Origin: Macrothele yani
Taxonomy: Eukaryota; Arthropoda; Arachnida; Araneae; Macrothelidae
Assembly: GCA_039090855.1 (NCBI GenBank)
Contig: CM077034.1
Location: 9,564,984 to 9,628,983, forward strand
Length of the DNA: 64,000 nt
Direction of reading: 5' to 3'
Below, one piece after another: positions 21,901 through 31,345 of this stretch. The notes beneath the pieces are model-generated. The model worked only from the letters and a program-made list of their open reading frames with translations, made no database searches and was not told the origin of the DNA. A program made the position numbers and the translations under genes. How positions within the stretch are numbered: the first letter of the stretch is position 1; each line of letters begins with the position of its first letter.

Positions 21901-24900
21901 GAGACAAATATTCTGAGGTGGTTCGGCCATTTTGAAAGAATGAGTGATGAGATGCTTACTAAGAGAATTTATTCAGCCCAAGTGGCTGGAAGGAAAGGTA
22001 AAATGTTGTTAGTAAGGTGGAGACCAATATTCTGAGGTGGTTCGGCCATCTTGAAAGAATGAGTGATGAGATGCTTACTAAGAGAATTTATTCAGCCCAA
22101 GTGGCTGGAAGGAAAGGTAAAATGTTGTTAGTAAGGTGGAGACCAATATTCTGAGGTGGTTCGGCCATCTTGAAAGAATGAGTGACGAGATGCTTACTAA
22201 GAGAATTTATTCAGCCCAAGTGGCTGGAAGGAAAGGTAAAATGTTGTTAGTAAGGTGGAGACAAATATTCTGAGTTGGTTCGGCCATCTTGAAAGAATGA
22301 GTGATGAGATGCTTACTAAGAGAATTTATTCAGCCCAAGTGGCTGGAAGGAAAGGTAAAATGTTGTTAGTAAGGTGGAGACCAATATTCTGAGGTGGTTC
22401 GGCCATCTTGAAAGAATGAGTGACGAGATGCTTACTAAGAGAATTTATTCAGCCCAAGTGGCTGGAAGGAAAGGTAAAATGTTGTTAGTAAGGTGGAGAC
22501 AAATATTCTGAGGTGGTTCGGCCATCTTGAAAGAATGAGTGATGAGATGCTTACTAAGAGAATTTATTCAGCCCAAGTGGCTGGAAGGAAAGGTAAAATG
22601 TTGTTAGTAAGGTGGAGACAAATATTCTGAGGTGGTTCGGATATCTTGAAAGAATGAGTGATGAGATGCTTACTAAGAGAATTTATTCAGCCCAAGTGGC
22701 TGGAAGGAAAGGTAAAATGTTGTTAGTAAGGTGGAGACCAATATTCTGAGGTGGTTCGGCCATCTTGAAAGAATGAGTGATGAGATGCTTACTAAGAGAA
22801 TTTATTCAGCCCAAGTGGCTGGAAGGAAAGGTAAAATGTTGTTAGTAAGGTGGAGACCAATATTCTGAGGTGGTTCGGCCATCTTGAAAGAATGAGTGAC
22901 GAGATGCTTACTAAGAGAATTTATTCAGCCCAAGTGGCTGGAAGGAAAGGTAAAATGTTGTTAGTAAGGTGGAGACAAATATTCTGAGGTGGTTCGGCCA
23001 TCTTGAAAGAATGAGTGATGAGATGCTTACTAAGAGAATTTATTCAGCCCAAGTGGCTGGAAGGAAAGGTAAAATGTTGTTAGTAAGGTGGAGACAAATA
23101 TTCTGAGGTGGTTCGGCCATCTTGAAAGAATGAGTGATGAGATGCTTACTAAGAGAATTTATTCAGCCCAAGTGGCTGGAAGGAAAGGTAAAATGTTGTT
23201 AGTAAGGTGGAGACAAATATTCTGAGGTGGTTCGGCCATTTTGAAAGAATGAGTGATGAGATGCTTACTAAGAGAATTTATTCAGCCCAAGTGGCTGGAA
23301 GGAAAGGTAAAATGTTGTTAGTAAGGTGGAGACCAATATTCTGAGGTGGTTCGGCCATCTTGAAAGAATGAGTGATGAGATGCTTACTAAGAGAATTTAT
23401 TCAGCCCAAGTGGCTGGAAGGAAAGGTAAAATGTTGTTAGTAAGGTGGAGACCAATATTCTGAGGTGGTTCGGCCATCTTGAAAGAATGAGTGACGAGAT
23501 GCTTACTAAGAGAATTTATTCAGCCCAAGTGGCTGGAAGGAAAGGTAAAATGTTGTTAGTAAGGTGGAGACAAATATTCTGAGGTGGTTCGGCCATCTTG
23601 AAAGAATGAGTGATGAGATGCTTACTAAGAGAATTTATTCAGCCCAAGTGGCTGGAAGGAAAGGTAAAATGTTGTTAGTAAGGTGGAGACCAATATTCTG
23701 AGGTGGTTCGGCCATCTTGAAAGAATGAGTGACGAGATGCTTACTAAGAGAATTTATTCAGCCCAAGTGGCTGGAAGGAAAGGTAAAATGTTGTTAGTAA
23801 GGTGGAGACAAATATTCTGAGGTGGTTCGGCCATCTTGAAAGAATGAGTGATGAGATGCTTACTAAGAGAATTTATTCAGCCCAAGTGGCTGGAAGGAAA
23901 GGTAAAATGTTGTTAGTAAGGTGGAGACAAATATTCTGAGGTGGTTCGGCCATCTTGAAAGAATGAGTGATGAGATGCTTACTAAGAGAATTTATTCAGC
24001 CCAAGTGGCTGGAAGGAAAGGTAAAATGTTGTTAGTAAGGTGGAGACAAATATTCTGAGGTGGTTCGGCCATCTTGAAAGAATGAGTGATGAGATGCTTA
24101 CTAAGAGAATTTATTCAGCCCAAGTGGCTGGAAGGAAAGGTAAAATGTTGTTAGTAAGGTGGAGACAAATATTCTGAGGTGGTTCGGCCATCTTGAAAGA
24201 ATGAGTGATGAGATGCTTACTAAGAGAATTTATTCAGCCCAAGTGGCTGGAAGGAAAGAAAGGTAAAATGTTGTTAGTAAGGTGAAGTCAAATATTCTGA
24301 GGTGGTTTGGCCATGTTGAAAGAATGAGTGATAAGATGTTTACTGAGAGAATTTATTTAGCCCAAGTGGCAGGAAAGGAAAGAAAGGTAAAATGTTGTTA
24401 GTAAGGTGGAGACAAATATTCTGAGGTGCTTTGGCCATGTTGAAAGAATGAGTGGTGAGATGTTTACTACGATAATTTATTCAGCCCAAGTGGCAGGAAA
24501 GAAAGGTAAACTGTTGTTAGTAAGATGGAGACAAATATTCTGAGGTGGTTTGGCCATCTTGAAAGAATGAGTGATAAGATGTTTACTGAGAGAATTTATT
24601 TAGCCCAAGTGGCAGGAAATAAAGGTAAAATGTTGTTAGTAAGGTGGAGACAAATATTCTGAGGTGGTTCGGCCATCTTGAAAGAATGAGTGGTGAGACG
24701 CTTACTAAGAGAATTTATTCAACTCAAGTGGCAGGAAAGAAATGTAACACGTCGTTAGTAAGATGAAGACAAATATGCTGAGGTGGTTTGGCCATGTTGA
24801 AAGAATGAGTGGTGAGATGCCTACTAAGAGAATTTATTCAACTCAAGTGGCAGGAAAGGAAAGAAAGGTAAAATGTTGTTAGTAAGGTGGAGACAAAAAT

Positions 24901-25150
24901 TTTGAAGTAGTTTGGCCATGTTGAAAGAATGAATGGTGAGATGCTTAGTAAGAGAACTTATTCAGCCCAAGTGGCAGGAAATGCAAAATGTTGTTTGTAA
25001 GGAGGAGACAAATATTCTGAGGTGGTTTGGCCATGTTGAAAGAATCAGTTGTGAGATGCTTACTAAGAGAATTTATTCAGCACAAGTGGAAGGAAGGAAA
25101 GGGAAAGGAAGGCTAAGGATAGCATGGAAGAACCAGATTAAAAAATGTCT
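18990..25150 (+). repeat. 119-bp tandem array derived from a reverse transcriptase gene, ~52 copies
   Basis: The unit is 119 bases (e.g. GAGGTGGTTCGGCCATCTTG ... AGTAAGGTGGAGACAAATAT). In one frame it reads RWFGHLERMSDEMLTKRIYS then AQVAGRKGK, the well-known C-terminal segment of invertebrate LINE reverse transcriptases. Because 119 is not a multiple of three, the frame breaks at each unit. The central units are nearly identical, the edge units diverge, and the last unit (25010-25157) runs on into GRLRIAWKNQIKKCLH and a stop, the normal continuation of the LINE protein, which marks the source copy. Confidence 0.95.
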
Positions 25151-25157
25151 CCATTAG

Positions 25158-25376
25158 AAATCGATAATCAGTATCAAGTACAAACGGACGTGTGTGAGAC
25201 GTTGATAAATACTAGTGAAGCTCGTGGTGTGTGCCAAGATCGCTGCAAATGGGTACCTTTGGTGCACCAAGAGTAAGTAAAATCTAGTACCATCAGTTTT
25301 AAACTTTCATTTGGAAGATGAGCTTTATTTGAGGAGCCGAACCACCTACTTAATCTCAGATTATACCTTAGGTCGT
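25158..25376. other. Intronic sequence, nothing recognised
   Basis: No coding, repeat or RNA signal recognised between the array and the next SINE-A. Confidence 0.5.
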
Positions 25377-26075
25377 CTGGTAGGCGCAGTGGTCTAAGCG
25401 ATGGCTTCTGATCATTAGTTAGAGGTCGGTCAGGATTCGAATCCCTTTGAGAAATGGATTCTGTGTCTGTCTTACGGCGTTTGCTCTCTCCGTTCTCTGG
25501 ATCCAGTGGCTCTAAAGTAGTATAACGACGAAGTAGTCTTGTCTTACTTCTGCTTTATTTTAAAACAGCAACATACTAAGAAATAGTTCCTAAATGAAAG
25601 AAACCTAAACGGCCAGGCGAACCATGTTAATAACGGAAGTCACACTTACGGAAAAAGATGCTTTATTCAGGCTGTTGAAAACACATCGTAACATAGCATA
25701 TTGCAGTAAACGCTCCACACACCGCACATTATCACAACACTCCTTACAATAATCAGTTTACAATCCAACGCTCTTAATAATCGCTCTCTTACAACGCTCT
25801 CAAGAAACAGATTGGTCGTCGCTTTTATCTCTTGCTCTTATCAAGATCAGGCATAAGTCACGTGCGTTCAACCTCAATTGTGTAGCCAAACGTATTCGTT
25901 TGAGAGAAAAGATATTACGTTAAGAGTGAAGAATAGCTGAGAATAAACTCAAGATTTACATAGGAAAAAAAAAACTAAAAAGGAAAGTTAATTTAGAATA
26001 TACGTCACATTAGGGACAGGTGGCTGCTTATAGTTCACTGAGTTGCTCACTGCGGTCTTTAAACCTCCAATGAAA
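25377..26075 (+). mobile_element. Old SINE-A, split by an insertion
   Basis: The plus-strand tRNA-like head (GGTAGGCGCAGTGGTCTAAG) and body run to about 25517 (CTCTAAA), and the remaining body resumes at about 26006 (TTAGGGACAGG) and ends at CTTTAAACCTCCAAT. It is more diverged than the other SINE-A copies. The interruption is listed separately. Confidence 0.8.
25518..26005 (-). mobile_element. Possible solo LTR inserted in SINE-A
   Basis: About 488 bases that cut the SINE-A. On the minus strand the sequence begins TGTGACGTATATTC, has a TATA-like GATAAAAGCG in the middle and a polyadenylation-type AATAAAGC later, the order expected of U3-R-U5. The other end does not finish in CA and no target duplication is visible, so another type of insertion is possible. 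Confidence 0.4.
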
Positions 26076-26151
26076 GGAGAAAAGACTATCTTAGTGTTAC
26101 ATATGCATGCATGTATTAGTTGACCTTACACTTTGACCTTTGTTTTTTCAG

Positions 26152-26381
26152 AGGCTAATGATGCCTGCCTTCCTTTCCCTGAGCGAGGATGGATCTTGGG
26201 CATGCGAAGCTCGGAGGCTTCCGGAGAAAAGGATTTGCGCATATTCTTCTCTCTTCACACCTGGTCAAAAACCGATGCAAGTCATCTTACATCTCCTCTT
26301 ACGGTGTTAACTGGAAAATGGATCCACATCGCAGCCGTGTACGACGGCCACAAGATGTACTTGTACATCGATGGAGCAAGA
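26152..26381 (+). CDS. PAPPA-like: Pappalysin-like metalloprotease, LamG exon (internal)
   Basis: Internal exon of a pappalysin, the secreted metzincin that cleaves IGF-binding proteins in vertebrates. The exon follows a pyrimidine tract and AG at 26150-26151, starts with two bases completing a codon, encodes 76 residues and ends before the donor GTAAGT at 26382. Recognisable are RGWILGMRSSEA, DLRIFFSLHT and GKWIHIAAVYDGHKMYLYID, which match the N-terminal LamG-like beta-sandwich of PAPP-A/PAPP-A2. It splices in phase 0 to 50783, which completes the domain. Choice between PAPPA and PAPPA2 orthology is not possible from this part. Upstream exons with the signal peptide lie left of the window. 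Confidence 0.88.
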
Positions 26382-26573
26382 GTAAGTTTCGAAGTATATA
26401 TTACATTGCTGTACATGCCACGACATGCGCGGAAGTGCCAAAAGTCACGGGACAGCATTATGTAAATTTTTAACTGGCGCTGCCGTCGTAGAAACCCTCG
26501 AAGCACCCCCACGCTTTTTATCAGTTGCGAGATGTAATCTCGTGAGTCAGGTTGAACAACCGCCAGTAGGATT

Positions 26574-26741
26574 ATGGCAAGTCGACCGGAATTATCGGAG
26601 TTTGAACGAGGCATGGTAGTGGGAGCCAGACGGATGGGAGCATTCAATTTTCGAAGTTGTGCGAACATTTAGCAATCTTTGATTCACGGTGTCACGTGTG
26701 TAGCGAGAATACCTCATGGAAGGCATTAACACCCACCGTGG
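26574..26741 (+). pseudogene. Tc1-B transposase, N-terminal part
   Basis: Starts MASRPELSEFERGMVVGARR, the usual Tc1 opening before the paired helix-turn-helix DNA-binding region. It then loses frame, and the shifted frame continues FEVVRTFSNL, FTVSRV and REYLMEGINTHRG with two stops. Not functional. Confidence 0.75.
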
Positions 26742-27472
26742 CAAAACCCCTAAAGATTAAGAAAGCCTGGGAACTGGTCTGTGACGTCAGAGCTAGTGGG
26801 CCGATCGACTCGAGCTCTCCGCTCGTGAAAACGCCGACGAAATACCTCGGTGTTTACGAAGAGAAATAATTTATCGAGTGCGGTACTAGACAATTTGCGC
26901 AAACAACAATAAATCGACCGTTTTTTCTCTCTTTATTTTTTGTCCTTAGATAACATCAAAAGATTACATCCTTAGCTTTCATTTTTTTTCTCAGTTTCCA
27001 GCAATGATATCCGTAAATCGGGAAATTCTAAAGTTTTGCTCTTGTGCTGGGAAATCATTTCATGAAAATTTTCCTTTAGTTTTCAATTTGGCTAAAGGAG
27101 CAAAAAAAAAAAAAGTTTTTTCGCGCAAAACGTACAAAACCCAGCATTTTACGTTAAGCATTTCTGCAAGTACGATCTTTTTAATGGCAAATTGGTAGGA
27201 CTGTATGAACATAATCATTTCACTTAAAACATTTAGAAATTCCCTTCGCTCTTCGATTTATTTAAATGAAAGCAAAAAAGAAAAGACTTTTCCGTAATTA
27301 CATAACGAGCGCGAAAGCAAAATTTCCGATTTAATGAGTATATTTACTGAAAATACGGTAAGATGTGAGCTCAAATCTTGCAACTATTTCTAGAAGGTAA
27401 AAAAAAAAATTATAAACTAAAATCATTTAGGAAAAAGTTAATTGTCAAATAAGCATGGAATATATTAATTCC
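26742..27472. repeat. Dispersed repeats inside Tc1-B, no gene
   Basis: 26845-27180 matches 11540-11900, and 27185-27470 matches 14480-14800. The first 100 bases are not repeated in the window. The RTE insertion follows. Confidence 0.65.
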
Positions 27473-28403
27473 AATGTGGCATTAAAGAGCTTCGGAGATA
27501 TGGTGTCACCTTGTCTCACTCCCTTTCCAACTTTAATGCCACATTGGAGGGTGTTTTTCAGTCACTGAGCTGGGAAAACAAGGGGATAAAGATTAATGGA
27601 GATTATCTAACTCACCTTCGTTTTGCTGATGACGTAGTCATTTTTGCAACTAGCCCATCAGAGCTGCAGAGTATGATCCAGGAACTTGCTGACAAAAGTA
27701 AAGAAGTGGGATTAAAAATGAACTTTCAGAAGACAAAAGTGATGTTCAATGCTTTTACAAGAAATGAAGATTTATCGATTGATGGAGAAAAGCTGGAGAT
27801 AACAGATACGTACGTTTATCTTGGACAGCAGATATCAAGTGAGGGTCACATTGATGAAGAAATCAATCGGCGTACAAAACTTGCCTGGAGAGCTTTTGGA
27901 AGAAACAGCATAATTTTCAAGAGCAATATGCCATTATGTCTTAAAAGAAAAGTGTTTGATCAATGCATCCTTCCAGTGCTTACGTATGGTGCAGAGACGT
28001 GGACCTTAACTAAAAGAGACATACAAAGGCTGCAGACAACTCAAAGCAGCATGGAGAGGTGCATGCTTGGTGTAACCAGGAGAGATAAGAAGAGGAACAC
28101 GTGGATCCGAAAAATGACAAGAGTGGAAGACATCATGATCAGAGTTAAATCCCTGAAATGGCAATGGGCTGGACATACTGCCAGAAGAACAGACCATCGA
28201 TGGACAGCCGAAATTTTAGATTGGATTCCAAGGGACAGGAAAAGACCCAGAAGAAGACCACATGGGAGATGGGTGGATGAAATTCGAAAGTATGCAGGGG
28301 TGACATGGAGGAGACTGGCACAAGACAGACCGTTGTGGAGGAAACTTGGGGAGACCTTCGTCCAGCAGTGGATTGATAATGGTTGGCAATGATAATGATG
28401 ATG
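27473..28403 (+). mobile_element. RTE-type LINE, second 5'-inverted insertion
   Basis: Exact 11-bp duplication ATATTAATTCC at 27462-27472 and 28404-28414. About 58 bases at the 5' end are inverted (minus strand: GKGVRQGDTISPKLFNATL); the rest is plus strand starting at FNATLE, so a short piece is present in both orientations. It ends in ATAATGATGATG straight after the stop codon, typical of RTE elements with almost no 3' UTR. Confidence 0.92.
27531..28392 (+). pseudogene. RTE reverse transcriptase C-terminal fragment, open
   Basis: Uninterrupted from FNATLEGVFQSL to the natural end VQQWIDNGWQ and a TGA at 28390-28392. Has the FADD catalytic box (LRFADDVVIF), the thumb and the C-terminal RHHGRW-type region (PHGRWVDEIRKYAG). 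It lacks the apurinic endonuclease domain and the first reverse transcriptase motifs because of 5' truncation, so it cannot retrotranspose itself. Very close in sequence to 10620-11430. Confidence 0.9.
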
Positions 28404-28414
28404 ATATTAATTCC

Positions 28415-28972
28415 GAATTCTTGTTTTAATTAGGACTCTGATACACAGCAATTTTATGAAGAGAAATGACATTTGTTTTACGGAAATGAAATGTTGATCA
28501 ATAAATAACGTAATTATTTATTGCCAGTTTCTTTGCCAGGTTAACCACTTGATGCGCTGATAATATATGTACATCTTTTTTTTTTTTTTTTTCAATTTGA
28601 ACACTACTAACTACGAATTTTGTAAAGAAAAATAACTATTACTTTATGGAAATGAAATGTTGAATGGTAATTAATACCATTATTTAAACGACAATAAATA
28701 ATGAGCTGATAATCGGAAATCTAGCCCTTACATTTTACTCCGTCAATAAAAAAAAAAAAACGAGTAACAATTCGCTAAATTATAACTGTATTTACAACGA
28801 AAGCAGAAAATGCTGTCATGAAAACTTAACTAATCTTTGAATTCATGGTGGGTTCAAAATTCTTCAATGGAAGAAATCCGCCTTTTTTGAAAGTTTTCAC
28901 CTTCAGGAAAGCTGATAACAGTGACTTTTGTATGTGCTTTGTAATTAGATCTATATAAAGGCACTCAATATG
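28415..28972. repeat. AT-rich dispersed repeat, no gene
   Basis: 28840-28970 matches 16540-16690. The rest is AT-rich with poly(A/T) runs and nothing recognised. Confidence 0.6.
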
Positions 28973-29048
28973 TAACGTACCAGGAGATGTGACGTACCTG
29001 CCCGAAGGACGCACACGACATAAAGGCAGATAGGAATCAGAATAAAAC

Positions 29049-29120
29049 GTCCGCGTAGCTTAATTGGTAGAGCAACTTATTCCGGAATGAGTGGACCCGG
29101 GTTCGAACCCCGGCGCGGAT
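29049..29120 (+). tRNA. tRNA-like domain of SINE-B, acceptor stem intact
   Basis: 72 bases; the acceptor stem GTCCGCG/CGCGGAT pairs with one G-T. D-arm and T-arm are regular. The anticodon stem ACTTA/TGAGT encloses an eight-base loop TTCCGGAA, so a normal anticodon cannot be assigned. Its repetition with flanks argues for a SINE. Confidence 0.55.
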
Positions 29121-29467
29121 AAAAATGACGGAGAAATTCACTTCGTTATAATGGCGCCCGAACTACCCGGATAACCCGACCGTTCAAAATCTCGCATTGG
29201 TGTGATGTTATTTCCACACCGCGAGATAGGAAAAATCAGAGAATCCCTTCTCCAGTGCTTCGAAAAATAAATGTGTGTGACGTTGCATTCCACACACCAG
29301 ATTGACTGGGAGTTCTCAAGTGCACGTTCTACAGTGGTTGTCTGCCTGCAGCGATTCATGGTCACGGCTGATCCGTGGGCCATGCCCTCGGCCCTCTTTC
29401 GGGGAGATGTGACGTACCTGCCAGCAGGACGCACATGACATAAAGGCAGATAGGAATCAGTATAATC

Positions 29468-29539
29468 GTCTGCGTAGCTCAGTTGGTAGAGCTGCTTGTT
29501 CCGGAATAAGCGTACTCGGGTTCGAATCCCGGCGTAGAC
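29468..29539 (+). tRNA. tRNA-like domain of SINE-B, second type
   Basis: 72 bases; acceptor GTCTGCG/CGTAGAC, anticodon stem GCTTG/TAAGC with compensating changes relative to the first type, and the same eight-base loop TTCCGGAA. Confidence 0.55.
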
Positions 29540-29763
29540 CAAAAATGACGGAGAAATTTACTTCGTTATAATGGCGCCACGGTCAGAGGGCCATCGCAAT
29601 CCCTCTCTCCAGAGAGGTCAAAGGGCAAACGTAAGGGGGAATGCCGATATTAGCTTAGCGTTCATGCAGCATTGATCTTTCGGTAGTCGTGCACGTGAGT
29701 AAGGATTTTTATACAACATGCCTGGAAAATATTTATAACGAAGTAAATTTCTCCGTCATTTTT

Positions 29764-29835
29764 ATCCGCGCCGGGGTTCGAACCCGGGTCCACTCATTCC
29801 GGAATAAGTTGCTCTACCAATTAAGCTACGCGGAC
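29764..29835 (-). tRNA. tRNA-like domain of SINE-B (inverted copy of 29049-29120)
   Basis: Reverse complement of the first-type domain with all stems kept; same eight-base loop. Confidence 0.5.
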
Positions 29836-30085
29836 ATTTTATTCTGATTCCTATCTGCCTTTATGTCGTGTGCGTCCTTCGGGCAGGTACGTCACATCTC
29901 CTAGTACGTTACATCATCTCCCCCTTATTTTTTTTTATTTTTCGAAGTGCTGGAGAAAGGATTCTCTTATTTTTCCTATCTCGCGGTGTGGAAATAACAT
30001 CACACCAATGCAAGATTTTGAACGGGCGGGTCATCCGGATAGTTCGGGCGCCATTATAACGAAGTAAATTTCTCCGTCATTTTTG

Positions 30086-30157
30086 GTCTACGCCGGGATT
30101 CGAACCCGAGTACGCTTATTCCGGAACAAGCAGCTCTACCAACTGAGCTACGCAGAC
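30086..30157 (-). tRNA. tRNA-like domain of SINE-B (inverted copy of 29468-29539)
   Basis: Reverse complement of the second-type domain; same eight-base loop. Confidence 0.5.
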
Positions 30158-30577
30158 GATTATACTGATTCCTATCTGCCTTTATGTCATGTGCGTCCTG
30201 CTGGCAGGACGCACATGACATAAAGGCAGATAGGAATCATAAAAATGACGAAGGCAGACATAAAGGCAGATAGGAATCATAAAAATGACGAATCATAAAA
30301 ATGACGAATGACGAATATTTATAACGAAGTAAATTTCTCCGTCATGACATAAAAATGACGGAGAAATTTACTTCGTTATAAATATTTTCCAGGCATGTTG
30401 TATAAAAATCCTTACTCACGTGCACGACTACCGAAAGATCAATGCTGCATGAACGCTAAGCTAATATCGGCATTCCCCCTTACGTTTGCCCTTTGACCTC
30501 TCTGGAGAGAGGGATTGCGATGGCCCTCTGACCGTGACGTCACACCCCTTCGTAGTTCGCGCGCTGTGGCTTTCTCT

Positions 30578-31345
30578 CCGTGGACAGCGCAGTGGCCGAC
30601 TACGGGTGCCGAATGACAATGACCAGCGGCGTCTGAACAGGATTGTCCATTCTAACAGAGAAGCGACAGTGGCTGAAATAGCACCCTCATTCAATGCAGG
30701 AGGTACATATCCATCAGCTCAGTGCAGTGTGATTTAGAGTCCATGGGGTATGGGAGGACAAGACCCACCAGAGTTCCTTTGTTAACGCCACGACATCTGA
30801 CACAACGTCTCACCTGGGCTCGTGAACACGATAATTGGACCTTGGAAGACTGCCAACACGTGGCGTTGTCCGATGAGTCACGCTTCCAGTTGATACGATC
30901 TGATTGTAGTATAGTGAAGACCACATGAGGCCATGGACCCAAGCTGTTAACAAGGCACCTGTGTAAGCTGGTGGTGGTTCCATACATGTATGGGGTACCT
31001 TTACGTGGCACGGGTTGGGTCCTGTGATCCTCGTAAACACGTCATTTACCGGTAATCGCTCTTTTGCTCTGCTATGTGACCATTTGCAGCCCTTCATGGA
31101 CTTCATGCACCCCAACAACGATGGGATTTTCCAGGCTGACAATGCACCACGTCATCGGACCCCAAGTTGTCCAAAATTGGTTCGAGAAGCATTCTGGACA
31201 GTTCCGATGGATTGCGTGGCCACCACGTTCGCCCGATATATGAACCCAATAGAGCACTTATGGGACGTGGTGGAAAGGTCCATTCGCACCCAAGATCTTG
31301 CACCTACAAATGCCAGGAAACTGTGGGCGATACGTGGAAACTGAA
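30578..31345 (+). pseudogene. Tc1-B transposase, central and C-terminal part
   Basis: DDE transposase relic of the Tc1 family. In shifting frames it reads NDNDQRRLNRIVHSNREATV, TRPTRVPLLTPRH, LSDESRFQLIRSD (first catalytic Asp), ADNAPRHRT (second) and PIEHLWDVVERSIRTQD (Glu). Several frameshifts and a stop after GGTYPSAQCSVI kill it. At about 31320 the protein (NARKLWAI) passes directly into the minisatellite, whose first unit repeats GGAAACTGTGGGCGATAC from the transposase itself. Confidence 0.85.

Larger units (their letters stand above)
28973..29577 (+). mobile_element. SINE-B pair, plus orientation
   Basis: Two successive units, each with a leader (GACATAAAGGCAGATAGGAA), a 72-base tRNA-like domain and AAAATGACGGAGAAATT-type 3' sequence. 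Both units reappear inverted at 29764-30212. Confidence 0.8.
29578..30536. repeat. Fold-back structure with 186-bp arms
   Basis: Arms 29578-29763 and 30351-30536 are near-exact reverse complements (outer ends CACGGTCAGAGGGCC and complement, inner ends at GACGGAGAAATTTACTTCG). The 587-base loop holds two minus-strand SINE-B units and a scrambled stretch of short repeats with ATAAAAATGACG at 30200-30350. A diverged single arm is at 18328-18480. Confidence 0.9.

Noticed and set aside
26382..26465. Extension of the first pappalysin exon past the donor
   Set aside because: The open frame runs on by chance to 26465; GTAAGT at 26382 is a strong donor and the next exon continues the LamG domain in frame.
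29049..30157. A cluster of functional tRNA genes
   Set aside because: Eight-base anticodon loops, identical long flanks and multiple inverted copies fit a SINE better than real tRNA genes.
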